The notes under the pieces were generated by a model, which worked only from the letters and a program-made list of their open reading frames with translations, was not told where the DNA came from and did not search any database. From Escarpia spicata (taxonomy: Eukaryota; Annelida; Polychaeta; Sabellida; Siboglinidae), in the NCBI GenBank assembly GCA_963995525.1, contig OZ023210.1:60567956-60631955 (forward strand): a stretch of 64,000 nt of DNA. Reading direction: 5' to 3'. The position numbers were made by a program, and so were the translations under genes. Shown in pieces: positions 1 to 12,983 of this stretch; position 1 is the stretch's first letter, and each line of letters starts with the position of its first letter.

Positions 1-575
1 GCATACACTGTGTTGTTTGCTGTGCCACGAGCCATGTCTTTAGCCTGGCGTTCTGACGATTCTCTCGTTTGCGCTATCTCGATCGCCCTGTTTAATGTGA
101 GATCCTTTCCTGCGGCCAGGAGTTTGGTACGCAACTAATCAGAGCGACACCGATCGATTACTTGATCTCTGATGTACTCATCGACATTGTTCCCGTAATC
201 GCATGACGATGCCAGCTGTCGTAACCGTGTTACGAACTGCCCGACGGTTTCGCCTTCATGCTGTTCAGCGCGATGAAACATGTGCCTGTTGTACGGGACG
301 TTTGATTTAGGCGTGAAATAGTCCGTCAGTAGTTCTTTTGTCTTTTGAAACGACGACGACGTACCTGTTTCTGGGAATGTATCATAAATGTCCTGTACGC
401 CTTCGCCCGCGGTGTGTAACAGCAAATCACGTTTTTGCTTGTCATCGGTGCATCCTGACGCACTGGTCATCCTGTCAAAGTTTCGTATCCACTATTTCTA
501 ACATTCAGCCGTTGTTGAAGGCTCGTTTTGTGCATCGAAGGGTGGTAGTTGGGCCACATTGATCGGAACAGCCAT
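1..575 (-). pseudogene. Gypsy-type retrotransposon Gag, broken and cut by the window edge
   Basis: Capsid-like Gag of a Ty3/Gypsy element, read on the minus strand from a start at 575-573 (MAVPINVAQLPPF). The family core is visible: a segment rich in F, Y and W (VPYNRHMFHRAEQ) followed by the GETVGQFVTRLRQLA stretch typical of retrotrans_gag. Two stops lie near residues 26-28 and a third follows RCRSD at 135-137. The reading frame then continues to the window edge (KLLAAGKDLTLNRAIEIA), so the copy is decayed rather than merely short. Protease and pol would lie to the left, outside the window. It resembles the other Gypsy fragments at 25540-26140 and 47040-48770 only at the family level. Confidence 0.8.
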
Positions 576-779
576 GGTGATTCGGTACGGTAGGCGGTTG
601 CTTACTTGTAGGCTTACCAGGTTCGCTTAATTCTCGTCGCCATTGTATGATTGCTGCTTTTAAATGAAACACACCATTTATGAGACTGAACGAAACATGG
701 CCGTCCTTTTATTATCTGATCCGACCAGCACCGGAGAAATCCGAAGTCAACGGGATCCGTCCGTAATACATAGGCTACG

Positions 780-3755
780 TATGTATATAACGCTGGTTTA
801 GGCCTATTGGTTATTTTGAGAAGTCTAGACAGATTAGAAGACCCTACAGTCGGTGCGCCTATAGCTTCGTGACCGTATATTACTTTAGGCAGGCATGGAG
901 AGGAGACGCTTTCTAAATGAGTCAAGTGATTGCTAACTAGCTCTTGTGTGCATTTGTTCCATGATTTGATGGTGCTTGGAAAGAATGAGTGCGTGTATGC
1001 GTCGATGCAGGTGAATGTCTGGAAGTACCGATATGCGTTGCCTTTGGTACGAGTTAAAGCGGCGGTGAGTGAAATCGTTGTTATGTCCACTAACTTGTTA
1101 CTGATGCGGTAGAGCATTATGAGCTTGGCATTAGCCCGCCTACTCGCAAGGGTCTCCCATTTCAGACTTTCGATCACGGTTGTCACACTGCTGCGTCGAT
1201 GGTAGTCGCTCTTTGCGAAGCGAGCTTGTCGTTGAACATTCTCCACATACTTGATGTTCTTTGGTGAGGAAGGATCCCATACTGTCGACACATATTCCAC
1301 GATGGGTCTAACGAACGTCTGATAGCATAATGCTTTGATGGCTTGGGGGCATCTTTTGAGGTTCCGCTGTAGGAAAGCTCTTGTGTTGTTAGCCTTCTTT
1401 GTCACGATGGCTCCATTGACCTCCTTCAATTGTTGTACGTGGATAGAGTAATCCTGGCAATTATGTTCTTCCTTCTGTTGGTAATTCGGATAACTTCGCA
1501 CTTGTCCGGATTAAACTCCATCAGCCAGTTCTTCCCCACATTTGCAGCTTGTCTGTGTCATCTTGTAGTATATCTGCATCATCTTGTGAGTTGATGTTTA
1601 CAGGACAGTCATCAGCAAATAGGCATACTGTAGAAGACACTTGATCTGGTAGATCATTTTTGTAGCAAAGGAAGAGGATGGGTCCAAGGACTGAACCATG
1701 TGGGACGCCTGAGGTCACTGCAGCCGACGATGATCTTTTGCCTTCCAGAATCACTTCTTGGGTGCGGCTGCTCCGGAAGGTTTTGATACAGTGCAGCATC
1801 TTCCCTCGCACTCCGTAGTGGTGAAGTTTGGTAGCCAGATGGTGGTGGGACACTTTGTCAAACGCCTTTGAGAAATCCAACAGCACAGCGACGCTCGTCG
1901 AGGCACATCGCTAGGTTGTCGACAGCTTGGATGAGTTGGGCTTCAATTTAATTCAAATTAAGTTCAAATACCTTTATTGTCCCTCATGGGGACATTCTCT
2001 TGTGGTGTTCGCTATTAAGATATAAATGCCAATACATAAATAAACATGTGTAACTGGGGACACTGACTTTCGAGAGCGACTGAGTCTCAGTTGAGGCAGC
2101 TGAAAACGACGGCCAGATGGTAACATATTGTAACAGTGATTTAGGGGGTGGTGGGGATCCAGAGAGATCTACCTTCCCTTCCTCTTTGCCCTCCGCCTGT
2201 ACAGGTCGTCAACACTGGTAAGTTCCTCTCCGATCACCTTGCTGCTGAGTCTGATGATGCGACTCAGGATATACCGATTGTTGACACTCAATCCACCATT
2301 CCATGCCCGGAAGCCAAAGGTTACAGAACCCCGAGGTATCTGCGTTTACGCAGAAAATAAAGCTTCTGTTGGCATTTCTTGTTGTTCAAAGCTGTGTTTG
2401 CACTGAAGGTAAGTTCAAGTTCGGCGGCCATGTCTTTCAGGAGCCTGGGTGGGATTCCACCAGGTCCTGTGGCTTTGTGGGGTTTGACTGCTTCCAGTAA
2501 TTTTCTTACTCCAACTGCAGATACTCTGATATGACGAAAGTCACTGTATGGGTTCATTCCAAGGCTCGGTACATTGCTCGTGTCTGTGTCGGTGAAGACA
2601 GGTGAGAACTGCGTATTAAGAATGTCAGCTTTAGTCTGGCTATTGCTGTGGACAATGCCATTCTTCGTGAGTGTGCGTTGGTGAAGGACCAAAACTTCTT
2701 TAGATGTCCCTAATGTTTATCATGGAATTGATATATCCGTAATACGCCTTTCGGCACTCTGATTGGGTACGTTGTTTTATTTCTCAATATTTTGCCAAAT
2801 CGTGGGCACACATGGTACGCTGGGCCTCCTTGAAGTATTTATTTTCCTTTCGTGACAGGTTTCTTATTGTGCCGTTGGTTGTAACGTTGGAAAAACAGTC
2901 TTGTAGAGAGTGATTAGACAATACGTTTTGGCAATTGGCAGTTAGCAACGCCAACAGTGTTTCCACAGGTGTGTCTGGATTGTGTTGGGTTTGCATTTCA
3001 TCAGCAAATGTTGCTAGCTCTTCTTGAATCTGCTCAGGATTCAGAATCAATTTACAATTTACAGCTCAGTGTCTGCTTCCCTCCATATGTGGATCTTCCT
3101 CTGGATAGGTCGTTGTCTTTTTGGTGATATACATAGACGGCTGCATCATCGATCACTGACCCCCGGTACTCGTTCGCATCTGTTGACGAGAGATGGCCGC
3201 TTCGTGAGGAAGACATCCAGGATATGTTATCAACTCTTGTCGGGAAAGTGACCATTTGAGACAGACCCAACATGGAGAATGTGTCGAGGAATACTTCGTT
3301 TATCTGTGTTTATGTACAGGTGTTTCGATACTGTATTTGTTTTAAATTCGATATCCGGGAGGTTTGTGTTTAGGGGGTTGTTTGGGAATTTCCTGGCTAT
3401 GCTGGATATGGCGGCACACATAAAGCTTGGGTAATAGCTGTTATGGGTCTGTAAATTCGAAATACTGTGAGAGGAGTGTGCGCGGTCTCAATTTCCACAG
3501 CAACCATCTTACACGGTGTCATTGGCAATAACTGTTCAGCAACAAAACCAGTCTTAATGGCAATGATGACGCCACCATAGCTACCCGCTCGGTCTTTCTT
3601 AAAGGAGGGTCATATCCAGGCGGCATGAATTCACTGCTATTGACAGCGGGCTTCAACTAAGTTTTGCGTGCATCTATGATATCAGATTTTGCGTCGTCTA
3701 TCATGAGGTGAAATGCTAGTTCCTCTGCGCAGATTGACTGCGTATTGACGTTTAG
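780..3755 (-). mobile_element. CR1-type non-LTR retrotransposon ORF2 (endonuclease plus reverse transcriptase), decayed
   Basis: Read from high to low coordinates, the pieces follow the order of a LINE ORF2. The endonuclease start is at about 3750-3420 (YGGVIIAIKTGF). The endonuclease end is at 3273-3052 (QMVTFPTR). The linker lies at 3050-2700 and the reverse transcriptase fingers at 2692-2400 (HKATGPGGIPPRLLKD). The palm is at 1940-1521 (LLDFSKAFDKVSH, SGVPHGSVLGP, LFADD). The thumb and C-terminus are at 1501-780 (FVRPIVEYVSTVWDP). Frameshifts and stops break every piece, and 1945-2400 is foreign sequence. The enzyme would nick target DNA and prime reverse transcription there, but this copy cannot encode it. 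It is related to the LINE at 59750-62332. Confidence 0.85.
1945..2400 (-). mobile_element. 3' end of another retroelement inserted in the LINE
   Basis: The reverse transcriptase frame of the surrounding LINE stops making sense at about 2400 and resumes at about 1940 (QLIQAVDNLAMCLDER). On the minus strand the intervening piece ends in an AATAAAGG-type signal followed by short GAACTTAATTTGAATT repeats, which is the look of a LINE 3' end with a simple tail. No catalytic domain is visible. The insertion replaces roughly 70-90 residues of the host LINE's fingers, so some LINE sequence was also lost. Its family is not identified. Confidence 0.45.
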
Positions 3756-4081
3756 TAGGCAGATGCTGTATTAGCTGGGAGGCTTTGACGTTTGATCCAT
3801 AAATAAATATTTGTATCGCGACGTTCGTTGAAAGAATTTAAATCTAAATAGCCCTCGACCAGCAATTATGGGCTTTACCTTAAATGGAAGGCGTAAAATT
3901 GTAAGTAATACAAAATCGCCCTTTTCATAGTGCCATGAAGAATTTTGTTTGCACTGCTGTTGTGAAGTAGATGTCCGCATCTAGAATAACTGTAGCGTCA
4001 TTACAATTTTTATTCAAGACGGGGCTTTTAACTCTTGCTTTGATGGTCTGTGATTAAAAAAATCGTTGATCTTGAATTTGT

Positions 4082-4340
<259 letters not shown>

Positions 4341-4379
4341 GCGCACACCGTCACTCACGCACACACTCACACAAATTTC

Positions 4380-4889
<510 letters not shown>

Positions 4890-4989
4890 GTGCACACTGT
4901 CACTCACGCTCACACTCGCGCACACACATGTACACAATGTATCGTGCACGACACACATATATCGATGCACTGCTCTATTAAATTAACGA

Positions 4990-5789
4990 ATCGAGGGATG
5001 GAGGGAGTGGGGGGAAGGAAGGGAGAGAGATCGCAAGTCGCAAAACCACATTCAAACGTTATTGAAAGTGTTCTTGCTTGGGGTGATTAGTCATTAATTA
5101 GGAATATCGATATCGCTAAATCAAATCTTGCCGAAAATTACCACCCCTTTCTGCGCTGTGTCAAGCAATGCTGAAAGTCAATACTTTTATCGCTCATAAA
5201 AGCACAATTAAGATTGTCTTTCACAGTGAAACATTCTTCTTTCAAACCCGTATAATGTTACAATCTTAGACATTCTCCTACAAAATAGCTTAGTTATCTT
5301 CAACTGATTAAAATAACTTCGACAACGTCAGTCTGGGCGGTAAACGAACTTGCAAAGAAGCAGCGATGCACCTTTTCGTTATGTGTTTCGCGTGGTATTG
5401 ATCACAAGATAATATGTACATGCGATTTCAAAGCCTTCTCTCTAGCACAGATGATTTTTCTTTAAATCTTCACTATGTCTATTCTATTATGTTAATAAAT
5501 GAAACCGATATATGAAAGTCGCCAAATCGACAATGCGTCCATGTTTCGCGAGAAACAACCAAATATCACAGCTGCAACTATAATGGATGACGCACCACAG
5601 AAAGCCAAACTGTTCATGTGGCAGCGATGTAGCATGTTCCTTTATTATGCGAACTTCGAAATACCACCACTGCAACATCGCTCAAATAGATGTAAACAAG
5701 TTTATGCAACACCCTCACCATATGTTCGCACAAGATACGAGTCAGTGTGTACTATAGATGATATGTATAAAGCGACGTACTAATTGTGA
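4990..5789. other. Upstream region of ANKRD40; no gene seen
   Basis: About 800 bp between the CA repeat and the ANKRD40 start. A 94-codon ORF at 5499-5783 has no recognisable family resemblance and ends just before the ANKRD40 ATG. This stretch probably holds the ANKRD40 promoter and 5' UTR, but no clear TATA box or initiator can be assigned. Confidence 0.3.
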
Positions 5790-8259
5790 ATGGATTCAAC
5801 AAAAGATCTCGAAGAAAAATTGCGGGAATATTCATGCGTCGGTGACGAAGAGGGCGTGAGAACGTTGATTGTACAAGGCGTGAATGTCAATTCACAAAAT
5901 GCTGTAAACGCATGGTATAGACATTTTCACAAATCGGTTATCACGCCATGTGTTGATATTAATTTAAAGATATATTGTTATGACAAACATATTTTGATAT
6001 GCTGCTCTTCCCCAAGAAACACCAGTCCTGTTTCTGTTAAGTCATATGATGAAAATAACTCCCATGTTTCTCATAATACATATAGTTTTACCAAGTTACA
6101 AGAACTAATTGCCTTGTTGATAAGTTGCCTTTAGAAATTATTAATTATTATTAATTATTACAACAAAGAAACAACATGAAGATGCTGTACAGTATTGGCT
6201 GATATGCATGTTCTTAGGACAGCACTGCACTGGGCTGCCAAGCGGGGTTATGTCGGGTTGACATCATTCCTTCTCTGTCACGGTGCCGACAGAAACATCC
6301 AAACCAACAAAGGAGAGATTGCCCTTGACCTAGCTACACATGCCAATGTTAGAAGTCTTCTGGGAGATGGAGATAGTATGTATTTTGCTGTTGCTTAACG
6401 TTAAACCAAAGCTGTCTGTTCTTGTTTTTAATATTATGTTAGTTAATAATGAAACAAATAACGTTGATGGCATATTACTTGTCAAAGTGTGTTTGGGCTT
6501 TGCGAGATCCTCGATACATGGCTACCTGACTGGGTGTGTCATAATAGCTACCAATATGCTTATAACTGGTTCCAGTTTGCATAGGTCTATACAGTGTGTA
6601 ACATAGGCGGATCCAGGGCAATCTGGGGGCACATGTCCCCCTAGACCTTTGGATTTTGGCCAAGCTATGCCTGCCCTAGAGTGGCCTCCCTAGACACGAT
6701 GTGCCCCCATTACATCCCTCCAGACTTTCGGAAATTGTGAACGTTGCTGCAAACAATTTCCAACAACCCTCTCCTCCGATGTCAGGATCCGACAGCTCGA
6801 TAGCAGAATGGTGCCTAAGGTAAAATCATCAATGTTCAACAGCACTCCTCCCTCCCCTGTCTTCCTATCTGATATCATGATGCTGGAGCTCCGAGTCCGC
6901 CCACCCAACATTTCGTTCTAGCACCCGTGGAGATTTCTGCCAAGCTTCAATGAGAAGTTTTGGGGTGCCCTAGACTGCCTTCTCTGGATCTGCCCCTGTG
7001 TACCAGTAACTTTGCTTGTGTATGAATAGCACTCACAGAGTGTACCATTTGAAACCGTACACAATATGCCAGCTGACTAATTTAAGATAATCGCATCCTG
7101 CAAGCATAAACTAGGATAATTGTTATTAAAACTTGACTAGTTACACATATTGACACGTTTACAGCATTACAGTAATGTTGGTGCCAATGAATTGATTTTG
7201 TTTAGGTGTATCAAATGGTGCATCAGGAAGAAGCACAGAGTTACCCATAGTGCCAAACTACATAGCCCATCCCCAATTTCCACACACTGCACATGACAAC
7301 TATTATGAAGAACGTTGTGCTACACAAAAACAAGTCCAACTACACCCAAGACCACCGTCACATTCCCAGCAGCTATCACCACAGCCCACAGATGATGGTA
7401 GGTTGTTTTATTATCGTACAAAGCATAGCAGTAGTGGAAACTAGTCGTTTGAAGATGCTTACCACCACGTGGCAGCACTTGTCTCCTTGCATGCCAAAGC
7501 CTGTTTACTTAATTAGTTTAATCATTGTACAGTGTCATATTGTAATGTATGGTTATGTATATATATGGTATTTCAGTTAATACTTATCACAACTTTGTTG
7601 ATACATTAACCTTCAGCAAAAAATCTTCAGAACTCTGCAAGATTTTTATAGGAATTTATAAATTTCCCTAGAAATCTCCACATACAAACTAGACAACCAC
7701 TGCTACTTTGAGGTGTACACCAACGTTTTGTGCTTTGCAATGCTCGGGAATTCATACACCACCATCAAAACTATTCAATCACTTTATGTCAATGTGCCCA
7801 ATAGTTGGTATAACTATTCAGTGTGTTTAATGCACAAATGTGTGGCGGCTAAATACAGTAAGCCGTGTCATTCTACTATTAGCCTACATCCATCCATAAA
7901 GCAGCAAATCACTCATTTATATTGGCGCCATCTAGTGACTCGATCACCACTCAGTTGTCTCAGGTAGGACTTACGTCGTGAATGTATTCAGTAAAGTTGT
8001 TGATGTTGCAGAACTTGTGCTCAAAGTGCGCGTGGCCAATGTCGCCGAGACAGACTACATCGAGATTGAACTAGACAAGACACAGCTGACGTACGAGGTG
8101 CTAGTCAACACCATGTGTGCTCAGCTACAAACTGACCTTCATCTGGTCACGAAGGTGCGCAAACTGCCCAACACCATAGTGCGAAAGGACAAGGATGTTC
8201 AACGACTCACCGACTTCCAAGAGCTTGAGTTGGTGCTCTCAAACAAAGTGCTCAGTTAA
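5790..8259 (+). CDS. ANKRD40: Ankyrin repeat domain-containing protein 40, four exons
   Basis: The exons are 5790-5914, 6218-6375, 7206-7397 and 8012-8259. Every junction is GT/AG and the phases agree, giving 240 residues and a TAA stop. Residues about 8-90 form ankyrin repeats (GVNVNSQNAVNAW then TALHWAAKRGYVGL, GADRNIQTNKGEIALDLA). A proline- and glutamine-rich linker contains the family motif ELPIVPNYIAHPQFP. The C-terminal block (ELVLKVRVANV, YIEIELDKTQLTY, KVRKLPNTIVRKDKDV, LTDFQELELVL) is the conserved ANKRD40 tail. Ankyrin repeats bind proteins; the cellular role of ANKRD40 is poorly known. The protein is shorter than the vertebrate form, mostly in the linker, so one skipped exon between 7398 and 8011 cannot be excluded. 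The gene converges with RSL1D1. Confidence 0.93.
6602..6998. mobile_element. MITE-like element in ANKRD40 intron 2
   Basis: About 400 bp bounded by imperfect inverted repeats. The left end reads ATAGGCGGATCCAGGG and the right end, reversed, reads CACAGGGGCAGATCCAGAG. There is no credible ORF. Short GT-rich flanks (GTGTAA and GTGTAC) could be a degraded target duplication. It lies wholly within intron 2 and leaves both splice sites intact. Confidence 0.55.
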
Positions 8260-8574
8260 AGTTCTAGAAACTATGATATCCTGTCCACGATGTACTGAAC
8301 AGAGGGCAGAGCTTGTTAGTTTATTTTGTATTCCTTCATTACTCTTTATAAAAGATAGACTGAAGTCTACGGACTGTGTCACTAAGACGACAAGCTCACT
8401 AGGTTTCAGTACTCAAGATCACCATTAAGGAGCAAAATCATTTTAAAGAGCCAAATCAGATGTATAAACTCATAAGGATGCTAGTGAAACAGGCCCCAGA
8501 CCTGTGGCGCAAGTTGTTAGTTCACAATTACAAAATACCACAATGCTGTATGTACAGTAGAGGTCAGTTAATCC

Positions 8575-8580
8575 AATAAA
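8575..8580 (+). promoter_or_regulatory. ANKRD40 poly(A) signal AATAAA
   Basis: Canonical AATAAA about 315 bp after the ANKRD40 stop, the first canonical hexamer in the 3' UTR. It faces the RSL1D1 signal on the other strand 33 bp away. Confidence 0.7.
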
Positions 8581-8612
8581 ACAAAGGACACCACTGCATA
8601 AGTATGGTACAT

Positions 8613-8618
8613 TTTATT
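8613..8618 (-). promoter_or_regulatory. RSL1D1 poly(A) signal AATAAA
   Basis: AATAAA on the minus strand beginning 12 bases past the RSL1D1 stop codon (8632-8630). The 3' UTR would be only about 30-45 nt and would run into the end of the ANKRD40 transcript. Confidence 0.65.
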
Positions 8619-8629
8619 CACATTTTCAT

Positions 8630-11600
8630 TCAGTCTTCCTTTGGGTCGGGAATAATCTGGATTTCTCCGCCAGGCAACACCCGAACCTTGGCCCCCATCA
8701 CTGTCGACACTTCTTCTGGCTCATCCAGGGTTGCCTCGACCTTCGTCACGGGCAAAGTCACTTCATCTGACGACCCTGCAACATTTTGGAAGCTTTTAAT
8801 GTCGTCAACAATTCATTCACACGCCACTGACCAAGCGATCTCACTGACCGCATGATCCCACCGGCCACACGATCCCACCTGCCACTCGATCCCACTGACG
8901 ACACAATCTCACCGACCATATGATCCCACCTGCCACACAATCCCACTGATGACACGATCCCACCAGCCACATGATCCCACCTGCCACACAATCCCACCGA
9001 CCATTCGATCCCACCTGCCACACAATCCCACTGATGACACGATCCCACCAGCCACACAATCCCACCGACCATATGATCCCACCTGCCACACAATCCCACT
9101 GATGACACGATCCCACCTGCCACACAATCCCACTGACCATATGATCCCACCTGCCACACAATCCCACTGATGACATGATCCCACCGGCCACACAATCCCG
9201 CCGACCATTCGATCCCACCTGCCACTCGATCCCACTGACGACACGATCTCACCGACCATGTGATCCCACCTGCCACACAATCCCACTGACGACATGATCC
9301 CACCAGCCACATGATCCCACCAGCCACACAATCCCACCGACCATTCGATCCCACCTGCCACACAATCCCACTGACGACATGATCCCACTGACGAGATCCA
9401 AAAAAGTTGGCTACTGACCGACACAGGTATGGGTGAATATGGACAACAAATGATAGGTGCATTAAAGAACAAACAAAACAGGCTGGAGGAGGCCAAATTA
9501 CTACAGAAAATGACGAGAAAACTTCAGTTGTAAATAGTCGTAACAGATTACACATGTAATTGGTTGCAACACCACTACATATGTAACTGGTTACTATACC
9601 ATTAGAACTACACCACTACATGTGTAACTGGTTATTATACCATTAGAACTACACCAACATCACACTTATCCTACCAATAGCAGTACATGGTGCAGAGCTT
9701 TGGACACTGCCAAAGTCCAGATGACGATTTCTCATTTAAAACAATCATTAGCATAATCTCGATTAAAAGGTGTATCTAGCAATCAGACATCGAGTCGAAT
9801 ACATTGAAAAGTATTTAAATGCAAATACTTTTGACATTTGAAATGCTAATTTATATACATTTTGTTTATACCAAATGCAAATACTTTTCAAAAGTATTTC
9901 AAATACTTTTCTAATTCTCTTGACATCCTCGTGTCCATGCACAATAAATGACACAAAAAGAGCTATACTTGACCATTGTTTATCCAGAATTAAGGGAGTT
10001 CGTTGAGTCAATAGTACCAAGCTCTAATTGGTCACACATTGTTACATTTTTATCCCTGTGATAGGTTAATTCTGTTTTCCATTTCCTGTGCTCACTGATG
10101 CACTAAACTATGACACTGTCTTTCAATAAATTTGATTAAGTCACACTATCAATTAAATGCTTCTAACCTGACCCTGTGGCAGGCCAGCTGATACACTGAT
10201 CATCCATCTGACAATGACCCAAGTTAAAGCTGAGTTAATGATCAAAATTAAATGATTAAAAACTGGCTGCAGTTGGTCAGCTAATAAAAGAGCTATAGGG
10301 AGGCCAGTTTTCTCTCAGTAAATGTCATCCCTCGGTGATCACATAAGTAACATGAGTGAACTGTATAACTGTCAAGACCAAGCAACAATTTAATTAAGTA
10401 CAGTTGTGATAACAGTTTTCATTGACAGAATTAAATGCTATAAGTATTTGAAAAGTATTTGATTTTTCAAATACTTTAAAAATGTATTTAAATGCAAATA
10501 TTTTTGGCTCCAAATTTTCAAATACAAACACTGGATCAGTCGCATTTAAATGCATTTGCCCCCATGTCTGCTAGCAATTACTGTGTAATCTTGAGTAAGC
10601 TTTTAACACATCCATCCAGAAAGTACAAATCATGTGGTTGACACGTACCGAGAGACACGTAGACAAGTATCGCAGGTGACAGCGGCGTCTTTATGTGCAG
10701 GTTTCGAATGTTTACAGCGCCACCTGGTATCGTCTCAGAGAGTCGTCTGACTGCAGCAATAACGTTCTGTGATATCTCTTCCTCCGTCATGCCACTGTGT
10801 GCTACTGGCACAGTGCTGCAACAAAATGTAGCAGTTGTCAATCAAAGAACACAGCTAATGAGTTGGCCGTCAATCAAAGAACACAGCTAATGAGTTGGCT
10901 ATCAATCAAAGAACACAGCTAATGAGTTGACTGTCAATCAAAGAATACAGCTAACGAGATAAATAATAAAATTAATGATAGTATCATAATGTATACACCG
11001 GTGTACTTTGATTGACATTAGCAACTCTAACAGAAGTTTCACCGTTTTGTTATATAACATTATATTTATAACCAGTGTAATGAAACCAAAATTTTAGATA
11101 CTCTTACAACACTCAAGGTTATGGCTGTAGCATGTTCTCACCAGGTGGATCCCCTGCCTCCCAGAATGCATTGGGTCATCGACAGAACACGGTCGAATTC
11201 TTCCTTGACATCTTTTGCTTTTAAGTTGACTTGAATAGGATGTCTGCAACAGATAGGACAATAAACACAGGCATGTATAATAGTGTATTAAAACAGCAGA
11301 AACACACTTTATTTTACTGTCTGCCCTGTCACACATGTCGATATTAACATAGGCTTGACTAATAAGATGTGTTCAAAATAACAGCATGTAAACTTACAGG
11401 AATATTACACATATATCTGCAAACATCCCCACATCCCAGTGCAATTCCAAAATATTCTTGTAGAGGTCCTACACTCCACAGCTGCACTTCCATTTAGGCA
11501 TACCGTTGTTCAAATCTACACAACTGTTTCTTAGACAGCGCTACCAATACATCCATAGCGGAACAAAAATATGAAAAACAAACATGCTATTGTAAAATAT

Positions 11601-12983
11601 CGAAGGCTAAATTAAAAACATGTTACATTGCTTTCCTGCAGTAAAACATCAACAGTCAGATAAAATAAAGTAATAATAATATAAATACTTGTGGTATAGC
11701 AGAGCATATTTAAGGCCGATCATTTCAAATTATCAATAGTAAAAATATCTATACTACAGGCTGTACAATCAAACATCGTGTAATAATACCTGTGCAATCA
11801 CAAGTGCTGTATTTGCTCAAATAAGTGTAATGTCTTTACATATATTTACTTGAAGAACCACTCACCGTTTCTTTTTGATGAAGTGTTTGCCCAGTAGGGG
11901 CATCAGAATTCCTACGATGGTTTCATCAGCCAGATAAACATCATACATGTTCGACAGATTCTTCTTGGCTTCAAATGTTGAATATTCAATCTTCAACTCT
12001 TTCAGTGAAATGATCTGTCCAAGAAAACTCTAGGTCAGTTGCATTAAACATGCTAACATGACAAGTAAAACAAACAATATTGTTATACATTGGAATTTTA
12101 TCAACTAGATTTGGAAGCAATTGCAATTTTTCATATTATAAACACCTGTTGGCTAATACGTGGTCATATGTCTCCGTGAAATACAAGTACCTTCAAGGAT
12201 AGCTCTTTGCCAAGTCTTACTTTAAATTATCTTGCCATAATCTTAATGGCCCGCTATTTCCAATGGGCTGGCAAAACTATTTTTGTGAACGCTTTCTTTA
12301 GGGACTGTTTCGTTTCACGTACTTCCGAGATGCCTTTGACCTCATTCTTGTCTAGTAGTTCCCGGAAGTGTCGCACCGTGACTTCATAGTCGCGACTCTT
12401 GCGGTCGAGGTCTTTCACAAAGAGACAGACTTCCCTCATGTCGTTCTGTAGAGACGTCGGTAGACGTCTGCCAATAAAACAAGTCGGGTAGAAGTAAATG
12501 CCTCTAACGTTGTGTTTATCTACTATTATATGTACCATATCATTTACACTAGTCATGGTGCTTTCTTACCCTCTGAATGTGATAAATAATTCCTAAATAT
12601 ACTTATAATTGTACAGTGTAATTATCTAGTGATCTAATTTGTAGTATCTGTTACAAACTAAATCAGTTATTCCTACTGTATAATTCATGATCATGGGGGA
12701 AAAAAAATATCAACATTAATATTATTTACTTTATGAACTTCATCTATTTTGCAAGTCATTGCCACATTCCCCAAACAGGACGCCATAATAATTCTTAGTT
12801 ATATGTATTCTGTAACAGATGTACAAAACAGAAAATAACTAACATTCTGATGATCTTGTTAGCCACATCCGGGACCTTCTTGAAGGTGAGTTGTAGGTGA
12901 ATGTTCTGTTTCTCATTGAGTAGAGACACACTGCCTTCCTTCTTGTGAATGTACTCCACCAGAGCTCTCACACCCTCTCGCAC
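8630..12983 (-). CDS. RSL1D1: Ribosomal L1 domain-containing protein 1, six supported exons
   Basis: Exons on the minus strand are 12844-12983, 12323-12467, 11866-12014, 11142-11243, 10649-10815 and 8630-8775. All five introns are GT/AG and in phase, giving 282 codons before the TGA. Family landmarks in order are: VREGVRALVEYIHKK; ICLF-type VCLFVKDLDRKSRDYE; HFRELLDKNEVKGISE joined to IISLKELKIEYSTFEAK; YDVYLADETIVGILMPLLGKH; HPIQVNLKAKD; QCILGGRGSTC; AHSGMTEEEISQNVIAAVRRL; and VNIRNLHIKTPLSPAIL. This matches the order in animal RSL1D1, a nucleolar RNA-binding protein linked to ribosome biogenesis. The tail is short and acidic (PGGEIQIIPDPKED) instead of the long basic tail of vertebrates. 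The N-terminal exon lies further upstream; a candidate is listed at 15629-15667. Confidence 0.92.
8840..9395. repeat. 17-bp minisatellite in the last RSL1D1 intron
   Basis: About 32 tandem units of 17 bp with core GATCCCACCNGC and a CACA or GACA half. The unit length is not a multiple of three and the minus-strand repeat lacks stops, so long ORFs appear in all three frames. These are artefacts. The array begins about 65 bp upstream (in gene sense) of the last exon's 3' splice site. Confidence 0.93.
9396..10648. repeat. Intronic sequence with an AT-rich hAT-like MITE candidate
   Basis: The rest of the last RSL1D1 intron. At 9545-9660 two copies of a roughly 52-bp unit (TGTAACTGGTT...CACTACAT) stand in tandem. 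Between about 9780 and 10535 are many palindromic pieces of the type AAGTATTTGAAATACTTTT, and the right end read backwards begins CAGTGTTTGTATTTGAAAA, resembling hAT-type MITE ends. No transposase is present. The left boundary is unclear. Confidence 0.4.
10834..10960. repeat. 32-bp tandem repeat, four copies, in an RSL1D1 intron
   Basis: Four copies of a 32-bp unit (GTCAATCAAAGAACACAGCT followed by AATGAGTTGGCC) with a few substitutions, starting about 20 bp upstream of the 3' splice site of the exon at 10649-10815. The last copy is the most diverged. Confidence 0.85.

Noticed and set aside
5499..5783. 94-codon ORF upstream of ANKRD40 as a separate gene or alternative N-terminus
   Set aside because: A stop lies before the ANKRD40 ATG, the sequence is not recognisable, and the downstream ATG gives the expected family N-terminus.
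8840..9395. CRISPR-like array of short repeats
   Set aside because: Units are contiguous 17-mers without unique spacers, in a eukaryotic intron.
8758..9555. Minus-strand ORFs of 125-265 codons, rich in Trp, Gly and Cys
   Set aside because: All frames of the 17-bp minisatellite in an RSL1D1 intron are open; no conserved domain.
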